In this document: positions 19,082-29,946 of the stretch, piece by piece
How positions within the stretch are numbered: the first letter of the stretch is position 1
Layout of the letters: each line of letters starts with the position of its first letter
Assembly: GCA_947502885.1 (NCBI GenBank)
Contig: CANNBP010000006.1
Coordinates: 62,001 to 126,000 of the forward strand
Reading direction: 5' to 3'
DNA from: an uncultured Aquimarina sp.
GTDB lineage: Bacteria > Bacteroidota > Bacteroidia > Flavobacteriales > Flavobacteriaceae
DNA length: 64,000 bases
Position numbers and translations under genes: made by a program
The notes under the pieces: model-generated
The model's input: only the letters and a program-made list of their open reading frames with translations
Told to the model about the DNA's origin: nothing
Databases searched by the model: none

Positions 19082-22000
19082 AAAGTGGATTATAATATTT
19101 TCTAACATCGCTACCTCCATTTCTTATACTTCCGGGCAATACGTATTGTAATTTCGTTTTATAATTTCCTTTTCGCATCAATGGAAAAGTACGAGTCACC
19201 AAGTTCGGGTACTTTAATATTACCTCATTTGGTAAGTCTGAGTTTACCAGTTGATATCGTAAATCGACATAATCTTTATAGTAATACATCGTCTGATTGT
19301 ATCGATAAGGCATAAAATTATTGTAATCATGTACAGATTTTTCATGTTCTACATATGTTAAATACCAAGACATAGGCTGTACTGCTTCTACCGGTGGAAC
19401 ACTCACCTCTGTAATATCTCTTGTTACCGAGAATTCTCCAACCAGAGGATATTCTTGATACAACAATGGATATACCTGTTTTTTATAGAAATTATCATCA
19501 AGAATTGCTCTTGCTACAATTAATGGCTTATTACCCGAATATTTGGTCCCTGTTAACTCTACGATATCAAAGGGTTCAACGGGTTTAATTCGAGTAGATA
19601 AAACCACACCATATGGATATGGCTTATGATCAAAAAGGTCTTCGGCTTTACTTATAGCATTCATTTTTTTCTCGAAAGTGGTGTATTCGCTTGTTTTGAA
19701 ATCATATACGATAAGTTCGCGCTCGTCTCCTGTTACTTTAATACCTTCTAACTTTTTAGTTTTTATCTCAACCTCATTACCTTTTGTATCTTCATCATTT
19801 CCTAAATTCTTGGAGGTGTAGGACTCTGTCAAATTACTACCTCCCTTTTCAGGAGGAGTTAATTTAACCTTGACCTTATACGAAGTTTGTGTACCAATAT
19901 CTGGTAGAGGAAACGTAACTTGTTTTTGAGCTGCACTATATTGATAGTTTTCTACAAACTCATTATTAGTTGTTGGACTGGTCATTGTCATATTCTTTTT
20001 CCATCCCGGTAATTCATCAAATAAATAGGATTGACCACGTTTTAATTGTATGTAACCTGTTTTGTATTCATTGATAAAGAAGTACTTTTGTTGATGTACT
20101 GGATACATATGTTCAATATTACTCAAAGGAATCGTTCTTGGTGCTTCTCCTGTAGTAAAGTTTACCTCTTTGGTTTCAAGATATGTTTTTCCGTCACTTA
20201 CCATAACTTCCCAATTCCCATTTTTATATTCTTCAAAATGTAATTGTACATAGGCTTTTAACTCTACTTTAGGTGGTAAAATTTCATGAGAATAAAAAGT
20301 GGCTAAATCATTATTATTGTTCCATTCTATCTCTCCTACGATAGGCTGACCATTTTTGGTGAGTTCAAATTTATCTAGTAATATTTTATACTTACGATCT
20401 CCAGTATCATCTGGTAATTCGAATATTTTGTTAATCTGTAAATTGAAGGCCACTTCTGGAGCTGCAAATACATCTACCTCTGCTGATCCATCTTTTGGTG
20501 TCATATCACCGATTACTACGATACCATCAAGAACACTACCACCAATCACTTCACATTTTTCTCCCAGTTCTACTTTAAATCGGAAACGTCCTTTGATCAA
20601 CCCTCCCAATATATTGTAATGCCCTCCTAAATAACCTCTTAGCCATACCGGATTTGGCAATCTTGCTTGTAACAGCACCGCACCTCCTCCTGCAAAAATT
20701 ACAAACTTCTTCTTTTTTCCAAATATTCTAAACTTGAGTCCTACCTCTCCTTGTAGGTAAGCATATGCTTGTCCATTGGCATACCAACCATTAATTCCTA
20801 TAGGTTCTGATGAGCCTTTACAATGTGCTTCTCCATAATCTTTTAACATCACATCAAACCCTACACCGGCATCAAAACGTGCATAAAAAATCAAAAATCG
20901 CAGATCTCCTGTAGTCATGCTCCAATGTGAACCAAAAGCCAATCCTTTACCCGATTTCAATCTATTAAGGTCTCTGGTATAATCTAATTTCGTAACATCT
21001 ACTCCCAGTATTTCTGCAACGATATCTGGTGGGGGTGGGCTACCCGGTAAATCATCACCAGACATAAAATAACTTTCGGTTTTAAGCTTTAAAAGTATAA
21101 GATTAAGCTTTACACCGACAGGGTCATTAGGAGTTCCCATTAAAATATGCCACTTATCAGGGCCTACATAAAAATCCAACCAACCGGCTCTTCCGTTAGG
21201 ACCAACACCTTCTAGAATACCAAATAGATTAATATACACCTCTGATGTAGCATGAAATACATCATTTACAAAATCGAATTTTATAAATACATCGGCAGAA
21301 ATAGCCGCATCGGGAACAAATGTATTATCTACATCTACCCCTTTTGCAATATCGTTTAACTGTTTATTAACTTGGTCATAGAAATCGCCCGGTAATGATG
21401 CAATAACTCTGGCACTTCCTTTCATATATATTTCTTGCAATCCTCCTGATCGTAAAAATGATATCCCGAACTCTACCTTTGCATTAAAAAGATCTGGTGA
21501 TCCCGCAGTAATAACTCCTACCGATGCTTTCATCCCAAAACCATTCTCATTAAATGGTTCATATATCACTCCTGAGCTCGATGCCCCTATTTGTGTGTAT
21601 TGTGCATCTTTCTGGTTGGTAGTCCCTGCCATTTTCATACGATTAAACATTCCCCCTCCAAAATAATTGATTTCAAATCCGGGAAAAATAGGAATTCCTT
21701 GTGGTAAGGTCACTCCTGCATCTGCATACCAATATCTAAATTCTGGGGTACGACCAAACAGCGCTTTGGCTTCTACTTCAAGACTCATTCCTGTAGAGAA
21801 CTTAGCTCCTACAGCACCAGCAAACCCAGTACCATAAGTTGGATCATCTTCAAAAATAAAGATGGCACCTTTTAGCTCCATTCCTGCAACTTCCATCTTT
21901 ATGAAGACTCTTTCAAGATCTATCCCATCATATTTCCAACGATCCCGTCCTTCTCTTTCATCTAGTTTGGCTTTGATAGCAAGCTTGGCTCCACCACCAT

Positions 22001-23804
22001 TACCTCCATCACTTTCTGAAGTTAAATTGATATTAAAATCAAAAACGAGCTCTGCAGTGGTATCTGAAGGAGTTCTTAACCCTATTTCGTTTAAGGACAC
22101 AGGGAAATTGGCCAATTCCATTTTTCCTCTATACCCAAAATAATCTACAGAAAACTTGGGAGATTCGGTTTGTAACACCATGTTTTCAAAAACTATCCCT
22201 TGAAAGTTTACCGTTTTGTCTTTATTATCAGAATTATTCTCTTCTTTTTTGAGGCTTGAGGCAATACTCATCGACCCGTTTAGACTAGCTTTGGGTCTAA
22301 ACTTATCATCTTTAACTTTAAGTTCTATATAGGAGTCTTTGGCAATGGTAACATTGGCACTCCAGACATCAAACTCAATATCTTTTTCTGTAGATACATT
22401 AAGTACATACTCATCTGGTCTAATTAATGCTGAGTATTTTAGAGAATCTAATTCTGATACGGGCAAGATCATTCTACCGTTAAATTTTCCTGCCTTTAGC
22501 TTATTTACCTCTATATCAAGCATAAAATGATCCAGAGAGAACGCCCAGCCAGATGCCGATCCTTCGTCTAACTTTATAATATTTTCTCCAGTGAATTTAC
22601 CTGTTACCCCTTGACTATCAATAATCAAATCTGTAGCACCAAAAGCTACTCTTTCTTCGTTCTTTTGTTTCTCAAATGCTTTGGGTAAAATTACTTTTAA
22701 GGATTTAATATACACTCCTTGCCATAACTCTGGATTTTGAGGATAGTATTTACTCATATACCCTGATGGCATCTCATCATCGTTGCGTAAATCACTAAAA
22801 TCCAGAATGGCAGTATTTAACTGAAAAGTGGTATCTCCTACTCCCGAAATTCCAAATTCTGGTAATGAAATGTTTACCACCATATCATTCCAGTCGCTTG
22901 CTACAATTTTAAAATCACTTTCTACATAGCCTTGTACCTCTTTACCATCTTTGTCTACCGGATATAACAATCCGTTTGTAAACTTGATATTGGCATCGAT
23001 TCCTAGTTCTTTAAAACCAAAACAATCAATCGTAGCATAAGTACCTGGTTTTTCAAAGCTTCCTTTTAAAGTTAATAGTATGGTACCACTATTGATATTG
23101 GTTGTGAATTGTGAAATCAGGTTAAGCCTAGCATCGCCAATGATCCCACCGTCATGAGATAGTTTTATATTAGATGCACCTAAAATCAATACGTTATTAT
23201 CTTCTTTTGGATCAGAAGTGGTAGTAACTGGATTACCTTTTTCATCAAGAACTGTGGTAGCTGTAGAAGTCGTTCTAGGAGTTTCTATTCTAAGAAAAAC
23301 GGTGAGTTCTGTATATGCAGGTTTAAAAACTGCTTTGGCAATCCCTACCGTATAGGTAACATTGCTTATTGTCTTAGGTCGTATAGCAACGGGTAGCTCA
23401 TTAAGTTCTCCTTTTTTAAGCTCATCGATATAACGTTTTGCCTCATCAATAGTCTTGAACGTATTCCTAGCCTTTTCTAACCATTCTATATTTTGATCAT
23501 TAGGATTTGTAAACTTAAACCCTTGCTTTCCTAAAAAACGATTCGTTGGTTTTGTTACTACCGAAGTATCGAACTTCTCTAATGATTTAAATTTTCTAAA
23601 TGCTTTTGTAGGTCTTACCGCTTTTTCTGTTGTTATCTCTATTGTAGAAGTTTCTACCAATAAGCTATCTTTTACAGGCTCTGTAACCTCCTCCTTTACA
23701 TTTTCTAGATTCTTATGAGTAGCATATTTTGTTTCATTCGCAAACAAAGTATTTACGAATAAATAAAGACTTATAACTATTGAAAATTTAAGTATTTTGT
23801 TCAT
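19074..23804 (-). CDS. Large secreted protein of unknown function (1576 aa)
   Basis: I do not recognise a named family. It has a signal peptide (about 1-22, ending LFANE), a Glu/Lys/Thr-rich segment (about 25-90) and then a very long beta-rich body. The middle part (about residues 560-1130) is rich in Gly and aromatic residues and alternates polar/hydrophobic like stacked beta-helix or barrel strands (for example GFEINYFGGGMFNRM, GGGAVLLQARLP). The C-terminal quarter looks like small beta-sandwich domains and ends in SDVRKYYNPLYE, without a T9SS signal. It overlaps the FN3 gene by 8 bp and lies 263 bp after the immunity-like gene. The context says it is a structural component of the same cell-surface system. 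The size argues for a scaffold role and not an enzyme. Confidence 0.7.
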   Translation of the reverse strand: MNKILKFSIVISLYLFVNTLFANETKYATHKNLENVKEEVTEPVKDSLLVETSTIEITTEKAVRPTKAFRKFKSLEKFDTSVVTKPTNRFLGKQGFKFTNPNDQNIEWLEKARNTFKTIDEAKRYIDELKKGELNELPVAIRPKTISNVTYTVGIAKAVFKPAYTELTVFLRIETPRTTSTATTVLDEKGNPVTTTSDPKEDNNVLILGASNIKLSHDGGIIGDARLNLISQFTTNINSGTILLTLKGSFEKPGTYATIDCFGFKELGIDANIKFTNGLLYPVDKDGKEVQGYVESDFKIVASDWNDMVVNISLPEFGISGVGDTTFQLNTAILDFSDLRNDDEMPSGYMSKYYPQNPELWQGVYIKSLKVILPKAFEKQKNEERVAFGATDLIIDSQGVTGKFTGENIIKLDEGSASGWAFSLDHFMLDIEVNKLKAGKFNGRMILPVSELDSLKYSALIRPDEYVLNVSTEKDIEFDVWSANVTIAKDSYIELKVKDDKFRPKASLNGSMSIASSLKKEENNSDNKDKTVNFQGIVFENMVLQTESPKFSVDYFGYRGKMELANFPVSLNEIGLRTPSDTTAELVFDFNINLTSESDGGNGGGAKLAIKAKLDEREGRDRWKYDGIDLERVFIKMEVAGMELKGAIFIFEDDPTYGTGFAGAVGAKFSTGMSLEVEAKALFGRTPEFRYWYADAGVTLPQGIPIFPGFEINYFGGGMFNRMKMAGTTNQKDAQYTQIGASSSGVIYEPFNENGFGMKASVGVITAGSPDLFNAKVEFGISFLRSGGLQEIYMKGSARVIASLPGDFYDQVNKQLNDIAKGVDVDNTFVPDAAISADVFIKFDFVNDVFHATSEVYINLFGILEGVGPNGRAGWLDFYVGPDKWHILMGTPNDPVGVKLNLILLKLKTESYFMSGDDLPGSPPPPDIVAEILGVDVTKLDYTRDLNRLKSGKGLAFGSHWSMTTGDLRFLIFYARFDAGVGFDVMLKDYGEAHCKGSSEPIGINGWYANGQAYAYLQGEVGLKFRIFGKKKKFVIFAGGGAVLLQARLPNPVWLRGYLGGHYNILGGLIKGRFRFKVELGEKCEVIGGSVLDGIVVIGDMTPKDGSAEVDVFAAPEVAFNLQINKIFELPDDTGDRKYKILLDKFELTKNGQPIVGEIEWNNNNDLATFYSHEILPPKVELKAYVQLHFEEYKNGNWEVMVSDGKTYLETKEVNFTTGEAPRTIPLSNIEHMYPVHQQKYFFINEYKTGYIQLKRGQSYLFDELPGWKKNMTMTSPTTNNEFVENYQYSAAQKQVTFPLPDIGTQTSYKVKVKLTPPEKGGSNLTESYTSKNLGNDEDTKGNEVEIKTKKLEGIKVTGDERELIVYDFKTSEYTTFEKKMNAISKAEDLFDHKPYPYGVVLSTRIKPVEPFDIVELTGTKYSGNKPLIVARAILDDNFYKKQVYPLLYQEYPLVGEFSVTRDITEVSVPPVEAVQPMSWYLTYVEHEKSVHDYNNFMPYRYNQTMYYYKDYVDLRYQLVNSDLPNEVILKYPNLVTRTFPLMRKGNYKTKLQYVLPGSIRNGGSDVRKYYNPLYE

Positions 23805-24067
23805 AGTTTATTAGCTTGGTTATTTAATCTTGTAATCTGAATTTTCATTCTTTCGAACCCTATCCTTTTTATGAAATTATTAACAAAGTGTAAGTTTGTA
23901 AATAATACATCTCCAAAAAACACTGTGTTCAGGGGTTCTGTAATACTATATTTTATTATTTTTTTACATTTCTACTATACTGCATTACTACTATATCACC
24001 ATTTAGTTTTGTTAGTTATACTTCGAAGTCAAGAGGTCTTTCAAGCTAGAGTTTATAAATCAAGTGT

Positions 24068-24517
24068 TTAAAACAAAACAATACTAGAATCTTTTTTAAT
24101 TTTATCTATATAATTAGCTAGATGATATGCAAAATTCACATATTCCCAATCTTCGTGTCCATCCAAAGGGTTTATTAAAGGATCTCTATAGTTGTAATAT
24201 TGTTCTTTAACAATACTTTTATTGTTATCAAATATTTCCAAATAACTTGGTTCATATTTAGAATAATTAACTCGATAATCTATTTTGACTGAATTAGTAA
24301 TTTTAATCGTCTTATCCTTTAAAAAAAGATAATTCGATTTTTTATAACGAAAGATCGAATATACCGACTCATTTATTATCTCATATTCACCTACTATTTG
24401 TTCTTTTTCTCTACGCTCGACACTAATTACCTCTTCATTCTCTATAGGTATGACTTTTGTTTCATCTGTGGGTTCATATCGTAAAATAAATTTTGAATAA
24501 AATCTTTTTATAATCAT
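24068..24517 (-). CDS. Putative immunity protein for the upstream toxin-like protein
   Basis: A 149-residue soluble protein without signal peptide or membrane helix, rich in Lys, Glu, Ile and Tyr. I recognise no family. Its ATG overlaps the 3' end of the 1809-residue gene by 4 bp, the arrangement expected for a toxin and its cognate immunity gene in polymorphic toxin loci. It is the only small cytoplasmic-type protein in an operon of exported giants. The assignment as immunity protein is an inference from position and size. Confidence 0.55.
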   Translation of the reverse strand: MIIKRFYSKFILRYEPTDETKVIPIENEEVISVERREKEQIVGEYEIINESVYSIFRYKKSNYLFLKDKTIKITNSVKIDYRVNYSKYEPSYLEIFDNNKSIVKEQYYNYRDPLINPLDGHEDWEYVNFAYHLANYIDKIKKDSSIVLF

Positions 24518-27500
24518 CTCATCCTATATTTAATAAGTACATCTTCTAATTCTTTTAATTCTAATGTGGAAATTTTATCTTCAAAAAACTTATAAAAACC
24601 ATCTCCTAATGCTTTTTTTGTCCCTCCGAAATTAAAAGATGATGAATTGGCAATACTTTCATTTATTACATCCATCTGTTCTTTACTTAAGGTGGATAAG
24701 TCTTCAACTCCAAACTTCTTTTTAGCATTACTTTTAACTAAACCTTCATAGGTTGCCCCCCATTTATCTCCCTTACCTGTTTGAGTGTAAATAATATTAT
24801 TTCTTTTAAATATCCATTCTAATAAATCCTGTGGAGTTGCATGTTTATAATCAGTTGTTAATTCACGTCTAATTCTTTGTAATGTTTTTGCCACTTCCTC
24901 TATAGTCTTACCCTCGTTTAACAATTGATCTTTTTTATTAGCCAAAGCTTCTACTTTTCCTGCATATTCTTCTCTTAAACCACTATTTTTAACGGAAGCT
25001 CTTAGGTCATCTAAATCTTTACTTCTAATATTATTTTTCCATGCATCAAATAGATTCTCTTCATGTAATTTTATAATAACATTATCAGAGACATTAGCAA
25101 AATCATCTACAAACTGAGTTTTTAATACATCATCTAACTTATCATATTCTTTTTTAAGGGCGGGATTTTTTTTAAGTCTAATCCCCATATCTTCAATATT
25201 GGTAAGTCTAAACCCTATTTCTTTATCCCCTTTCTTTAAAATATCAACTCCTTTATGCTCACCAACAATGATACTTCCATCGGCTTCATTAAGAAAATTC
25301 TTTTTGATTAATTTATTATCAACATCGACAATTCTAGCAATTTCTGTTTTAGTTCCATCAACAACAGAAATCACTTTAACCTCTCCATTTTTTATTCCAC
25401 TAAAAGTTACTGGCCAACTAGGATCGAATATTTCATCAGCTATTTTAAATCTTTCTAAAAGCTTTTTTTTGCTGGCAGCTGCTCCTTCAACAAACAACTT
25501 TTTTAAACCATTAAATGATTCGACGTTTCCATAATCAAATCGAGAGCTTACTTTCCCAAGTATTTCAATATTATTAGGCTCAATACGCAATGTTGAAAAG
25601 TCTTTTAATACATCCCAGGCTTTTATGTATAATTCTCTTTGATTATTATTAGATGCATTCTTAAATAAAGTTTCTAACTCTTTATTCTTTACAAAATCAT
25701 CTTTCAAACCTATAGGAAGATCATCTAACCAAGAACTCCCGCTAGGGATATATTTGAAGTGCTCATCTAGTGCATCTCTCTCTGCTAGGTTATTAAGTTT
25801 TTCTCTATTTTTTAAGTAAGCAATCCTTGCTTTTTCCTTGCTTGCAGTTATTCCTAAATCTACAAGCCCCCCACCAAACAAGGCCAAAGACAGGTATGTA
25901 CTGTAAGTACTAAGTGCATTGCAATATTCTTTATTTTGTTTGCAGTACTCAAGATTTCCATATTTAATTATATAACCAGCCGCACTATTAGATAAATCAA
26001 TAGTGCCTAATGTTATTCTTCCTACCCTGTGTAACTTCGTCAAATGTCTTAATTTCGTAATATTACCAATCGCACTAAGTGTTAAAGCTACTTCCATCAG
26101 AAGTTCTGCTTTTTCTAAAGACTTTCTTAGATTATCTCTCTTTACATGCCCCGCAAAGAAAATAGCAGGAACCTCTCGTGAGATTTTCATTCCATTTTCT
26201 TTCTCAAAAGCAACCATAATTGGCTGATAGTATTTATATTTTAAAGCCCCTTTCCTAGATCCCATATCAGCGGGAATAATTAGGTGATCTTTATTAAATA
26301 TTGGTTTATCGTATGAAACTTTGGGAAGCCAGGATTTACCGTCATAATGAATTAAATGTGTAGTTCTTGGGGTCGAATAGTCCAATACATTTTCAACATA
26401 TGTATATAACTTTTCATCATTAAACGTACTATTATCCCACAACTTGTATATTACTTCGATTAATCTTGAAAAGTTATTTTCTTCCCCAGCAAATAATGTT
26501 GCAAAAGTTTCATCCTGCGTTTGTTGAAAAAGAGTTTCCAATAATTGATAATCTTCAAGTAAAAGTTGTAAAATTTCACTATTATACGATTTAATGCTAC
26601 TACTATATTTAGATGACGGTGGTGTTTCAAGCAGATCAAGTATTAAGTCTTCAAAATATTCTGTTAAACCTCTAACTGAGGTACGTTGCCTAGTATTTAC
26701 AATCTTGGATATAATCCAATATCTTTCCTTTGCATCGAAGTACTGCACTCCACAATTTGCTATACTTTTTAATTTTTCAAACTGCTCATCTGTTAATTTA
26801 TCTTCATAAAAAACTTCTTCTAAAACTTTTAAAGCTTCTTTTTTTATTTGACTCTTATCTTTGGGGAACAAATATTCTCGTAGCCTATTTAATTCGTTTG
26901 GATCTGCTCCTGTACTCCATCTCGGAGTATAAATTTCTACATTCCCATAATCGAGACTATAACGCCAATTTTTTCCATTTCTATCAAGTTCTTCAGGAAG
27001 CATTTTTGAAGTTCCTGTAAAAATCCCTTCATTAATTTTAATCCATATTTCATCACTTTTCCTTTTTGTGTAAAATACTCCTGTTTTTCCAAAAACTGAA
27101 GTGTTAAATGAGATCGTATCATTAGCATCAGTACCATTTATATAAGCACATTGAATAATTTGAAGTATCTTATCCGCAAATTCATCCTTGGTATATTCTC
27201 CATCTCCTTCACAATCAAGGTTAAAATCAAATAACTTGAATCCAGGGGCAAAGATTTCTTCCCAATCCATATGATTGAAAATGTCGTTTTGACCATAATC
27301 CATAACAAAACCTGTGGTTCCTTTTGAAGTACCATACGTTTTAAAAGGGTGTTCTAGCCCAAAAATACCATGTCCTAGCTCGTGTGCTATAATAGTTGCT
27401 TTGTCTGCTACTCCCGCAAACAAAAACCCAAACTGGCTTTTGATAGGCATGAATCCTTCTAGGTCTTCAGTCTCCGACTTTTCTCCATCGATATCTGTGA

Positions 27501-29943
27501 TAAAAACATAATAGGTTTCCTTATCATACGTACCATAACTTTTGTAATAATCGATAATAGCTTCTTCTTCGATACTATATCCACATAGTAGTCCCCTTTC
27601 ATTAGCGTTGATGGCATCATATGGTTCTTCTTTATCCCATACATCTTGTGGTATTTGCAAACGATTTCCAACCTCTATATTTAGGTTGACTCCCGCTTTT
27701 TTATAAATCTCTTTAATTCCTTCTTGAGCTTCTCTACTTATTACAGCTTTGTTTATTGGTATCAGTACCACATTTACATCGGCAAATTGATTGCTTCCTA
27801 AATGAACTAGATTAAAGGCACCTACAATGCTATATTTATCACTTTCTTTATTCTTTACAGTGGCCAATATTTCTTCATGGGCATAATCAAATCTTTTGGT
27901 AAGGGTTAGTGTAGCCTTATTCCCATTCCATGTAGCAGAAACTTTGGTTCCGCTTTTGGTTTTAAAAATGATATCTTCTGTAACAAGCGACTGATCTTTA
28001 ATTTCAGCTTCGGCAATAATAATATCATCTCCATTTGTATCAGATATTCCTTTGAATGCGGTTTGATAGGTCCCACCTCCTTTTATAGGAATGGTTGGAT
28101 AGATACTGTTTTTCCCTAATTGCCCTTTTGCCCCTTCTGGCAGTTCATCAAAATAGTAATACCCTGATTTATTAAACGTTACCAATACCCTATCATCTGA
28201 TATTTGTAGAATATCTCCATCTTCATCTACACCTTCTGTAGTTGCTTCGGTTATTGCTCCCCCTTCTGCCTGCTCTCCTACTTTTACAGTATTATCACTA
28301 CTTACACTCCATACTTTTCCATTAGCATCTTTGATTTCTATATCTCTACCTCCTGAATAAGTTTCTTCTTGCCCACCAGTTCCTTTTATCTCTAGCGCAC
28401 CATGTTCATTAATGGTTATACTTTCAATAACATAGCCTACTTTGATACTATCTTTATCTCCTTCATCTCCAGTAATTGTTTCTGATATATCTATATCAAA
28501 ATCAACGGTCATGGTTTCATTTTCTCCATATTTAGGATCATACAGTGTAACTATTTCTCCTTCCGCCAACTGATTATCTGTATTGATCAAAACATTGTCA
28601 AACTTTACTCCAAAACGAGTAAACTTTAAATAAGGAATCCCCACATACCCTCTACCGGTAATTCTCCCTCCAGATTGACTATCTATTTCTACAATGGTAA
28701 TGATAAAATCTCCTGCTTTTATACGTTCACCAATATTCAATCCTGAGTGTGGTTCTCTATTGGTAATGGCTATTTCGTCGGGTACTATTCCACAATTATA
28801 ATCGGCAGTTTCATCTTCTGCGGTTTCTGTTGTTACTTCCTGCACTTCAGAATACTCCCCGTATTGATATTTACATTTGGCTTTTACTTTATATTCGTAG
28901 GTGGTTCCTGGCTTCAAATTCCAGATGGTAGCCCAACCACTATTGGTGCGTTTTGTAAACCAGTATGCATTGGATTTTCCTGCTTCTCGATATGCAATAG
29001 TATATTCTGTATACTCGTTAGGGTCTTCATCCCAAAACACATTAATTTTTGAAATTCCTTTAGCTTCTGCACTTACAAACTGAAGTTCACTACAGGGTGA
29101 GGTTCTAGAAAACCAAAACACCTCGCTAAACCCTTCATTTCTAAAAAGACCTATTTCTTCTACACCCTGTAATGCTTTGGCCTTTACACGCCATGCATAC
29201 CGCTTATTAGGCAATAACAATGGCTGTGTGGGCCCATAGACAAAAGATGTATTTCGAGTAGTGGTTTCGAATACGGGTTGCGATGATAAAAACGCAGCTT
29301 GAGGATCTACATAATCATCCCAGATTTCTACAATACTTAATTCGTATTCTACATTGCTTACATTAATATGTCTGGGAGTCCACTGAAAAACAATATTCTC
29401 TACTTCTTTTGCCTCTATATTGGCTTTATTAAAAGGTAGGTTAAGTATAGGAGGTTCGTTTTTATAGATATAGGTAGTCGCGCAACTTTTTGAAGACAAT
29501 CGATTACCTGTTGTAAAATCAAACACTTCAAAACAAAACTGGTAGCTTCCTTCTGGAATAAACTGTCCGTATACGTTGGGGGTAATCCCCTGTATATTTT
29601 GAAATTCGAAATACGGAGCTAATTCTACATTGGTAAGTGTTAACGTAATCCCTCCGTCGATAAATAAAGGATCTGCTCCAATAACTATATCGTTACTCTG
29701 AAATGCAATTCCATTACCTTCAAAATAGACCTTTAACCTAATCTGTTCATTATTGATGGTAATATCATTTAACAGTAACTGAACCCTCAAAGGACTGTTG
29801 ACAGCAGTGGCATCGGCATAGTTATAAAAATTAACTGGAGCCGGTGCATTCACTTGCGGAGTTACCGCAATAGGGTATTTTTGGGCAATTCCCTGACCTG
29901 CGAAGTATATAATAGTAAATATGGTAAGAATAAGTCTTCTCAT
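24514..29943 (-). CDS. TANFOR/FN3 protein with zincin domain and toxin-like C-terminus
   Basis: A 1809-residue exported protein. It has a signal peptide (1-20, ending GIAQ) and a TANFOR-type N-terminal domain (about 22-165, starting YPIAVTPQV). Two FN3-like modules follow (about 170-380), with a following beta-rich region. A metzincin-like protease domain has HELGHGIFGLEH near residue 854 and a downstream Met-turn-like VMDYG. The C-terminal ~700 residues are helical and polar, reminiscent of polymorphic toxins, and include blocks such as LDDVLKTQFVDDF and a final ~110-residue unit (from KHATPQDLLEW) that would be the variable toxin tip. No known nuclease or deaminase motif is evident there. 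The zincin may release the tip, as proposed for other polymorphic toxins. No C-terminal T9SS signal is present, so the export route past the periplasm is open. The barrel gene is 3 bp upstream. Confidence 0.7.
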   Translation of the reverse strand: MRRLILTIFTIIYFAGQGIAQKYPIAVTPQVNAPAPVNFYNYADATAVNSPLRVQLLLNDITINNEQIRLKVYFEGNGIAFQSNDIVIGADPLFIDGGITLTLTNVELAPYFEFQNIQGITPNVYGQFIPEGSYQFCFEVFDFTTGNRLSSKSCATTYIYKNEPPILNLPFNKANIEAKEVENIVFQWTPRHINVSNVEYELSIVEIWDDYVDPQAAFLSSQPVFETTTRNTSFVYGPTQPLLLPNKRYAWRVKAKALQGVEEIGLFRNEGFSEVFWFSRTSPCSELQFVSAEAKGISKINVFWDEDPNEYTEYTIAYREAGKSNAYWFTKRTNSGWATIWNLKPGTTYEYKVKAKCKYQYGEYSEVQEVTTETAEDETADYNCGIVPDEIAITNREPHSGLNIGERIKAGDFIITIVEIDSQSGGRITGRGYVGIPYLKFTRFGVKFDNVLINTDNQLAEGEIVTLYDPKYGENETMTVDFDIDISETITGDEGDKDSIKVGYVIESITINEHGALEIKGTGGQEETYSGGRDIEIKDANGKVWSVSSDNTVKVGEQAEGGAITEATTEGVDEDGDILQISDDRVLVTFNKSGYYYFDELPEGAKGQLGKNSIYPTIPIKGGGTYQTAFKGISDTNGDDIIIAEAEIKDQSLVTEDIIFKTKSGTKVSATWNGNKATLTLTKRFDYAHEEILATVKNKESDKYSIVGAFNLVHLGSNQFADVNVVLIPINKAVISREAQEGIKEIYKKAGVNLNIEVGNRLQIPQDVWDKEEPYDAINANERGLLCGYSIEEEAIIDYYKSYGTYDKETYYVFITDIDGEKSETEDLEGFMPIKSQFGFLFAGVADKATIIAHELGHGIFGLEHPFKTYGTSKGTTGFVMDYGQNDIFNHMDWEEIFAPGFKLFDFNLDCEGDGEYTKDEFADKILQIIQCAYINGTDANDTISFNTSVFGKTGVFYTKRKSDEIWIKINEGIFTGTSKMLPEELDRNGKNWRYSLDYGNVEIYTPRWSTGADPNELNRLREYLFPKDKSQIKKEALKVLEEVFYEDKLTDEQFEKLKSIANCGVQYFDAKERYWIISKIVNTRQRTSVRGLTEYFEDLILDLLETPPSSKYSSSIKSYNSEILQLLLEDYQLLETLFQQTQDETFATLFAGEENNFSRLIEVIYKLWDNSTFNDEKLYTYVENVLDYSTPRTTHLIHYDGKSWLPKVSYDKPIFNKDHLIIPADMGSRKGALKYKYYQPIMVAFEKENGMKISREVPAIFFAGHVKRDNLRKSLEKAELLMEVALTLSAIGNITKLRHLTKLHRVGRITLGTIDLSNSAAGYIIKYGNLEYCKQNKEYCNALSTYSTYLSLALFGGGLVDLGITASKEKARIAYLKNREKLNNLAERDALDEHFKYIPSGSSWLDDLPIGLKDDFVKNKELETLFKNASNNNQRELYIKAWDVLKDFSTLRIEPNNIEILGKVSSRFDYGNVESFNGLKKLFVEGAAASKKKLLERFKIADEIFDPSWPVTFSGIKNGEVKVISVVDGTKTEIARIVDVDNKLIKKNFLNEADGSIIVGEHKGVDILKKGDKEIGFRLTNIEDMGIRLKKNPALKKEYDKLDDVLKTQFVDDFANVSDNVIIKLHEENLFDAWKNNIRSKDLDDLRASVKNSGLREEYAGKVEALANKKDQLLNEGKTIEEVAKTLQRIRRELTTDYKHATPQDLLEWIFKRNNIIYTQTGKGDKWGATYEGLVKSNAKKKFGVEDLSTLSKEQMDVINESIANSSSFNFGGTKKALGDGFYKFFEDKISTLELKELEDVLIKYRMR

Positions 29944-29946
29944 AGC

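Noticed and set aside
23805..24067. An orphan toxin or immunity remnant in the 263-bp gap
   Set aside because: No reading frame with protein-like composition on the minus strand; the plus-strand frame there is AT-rich noise.
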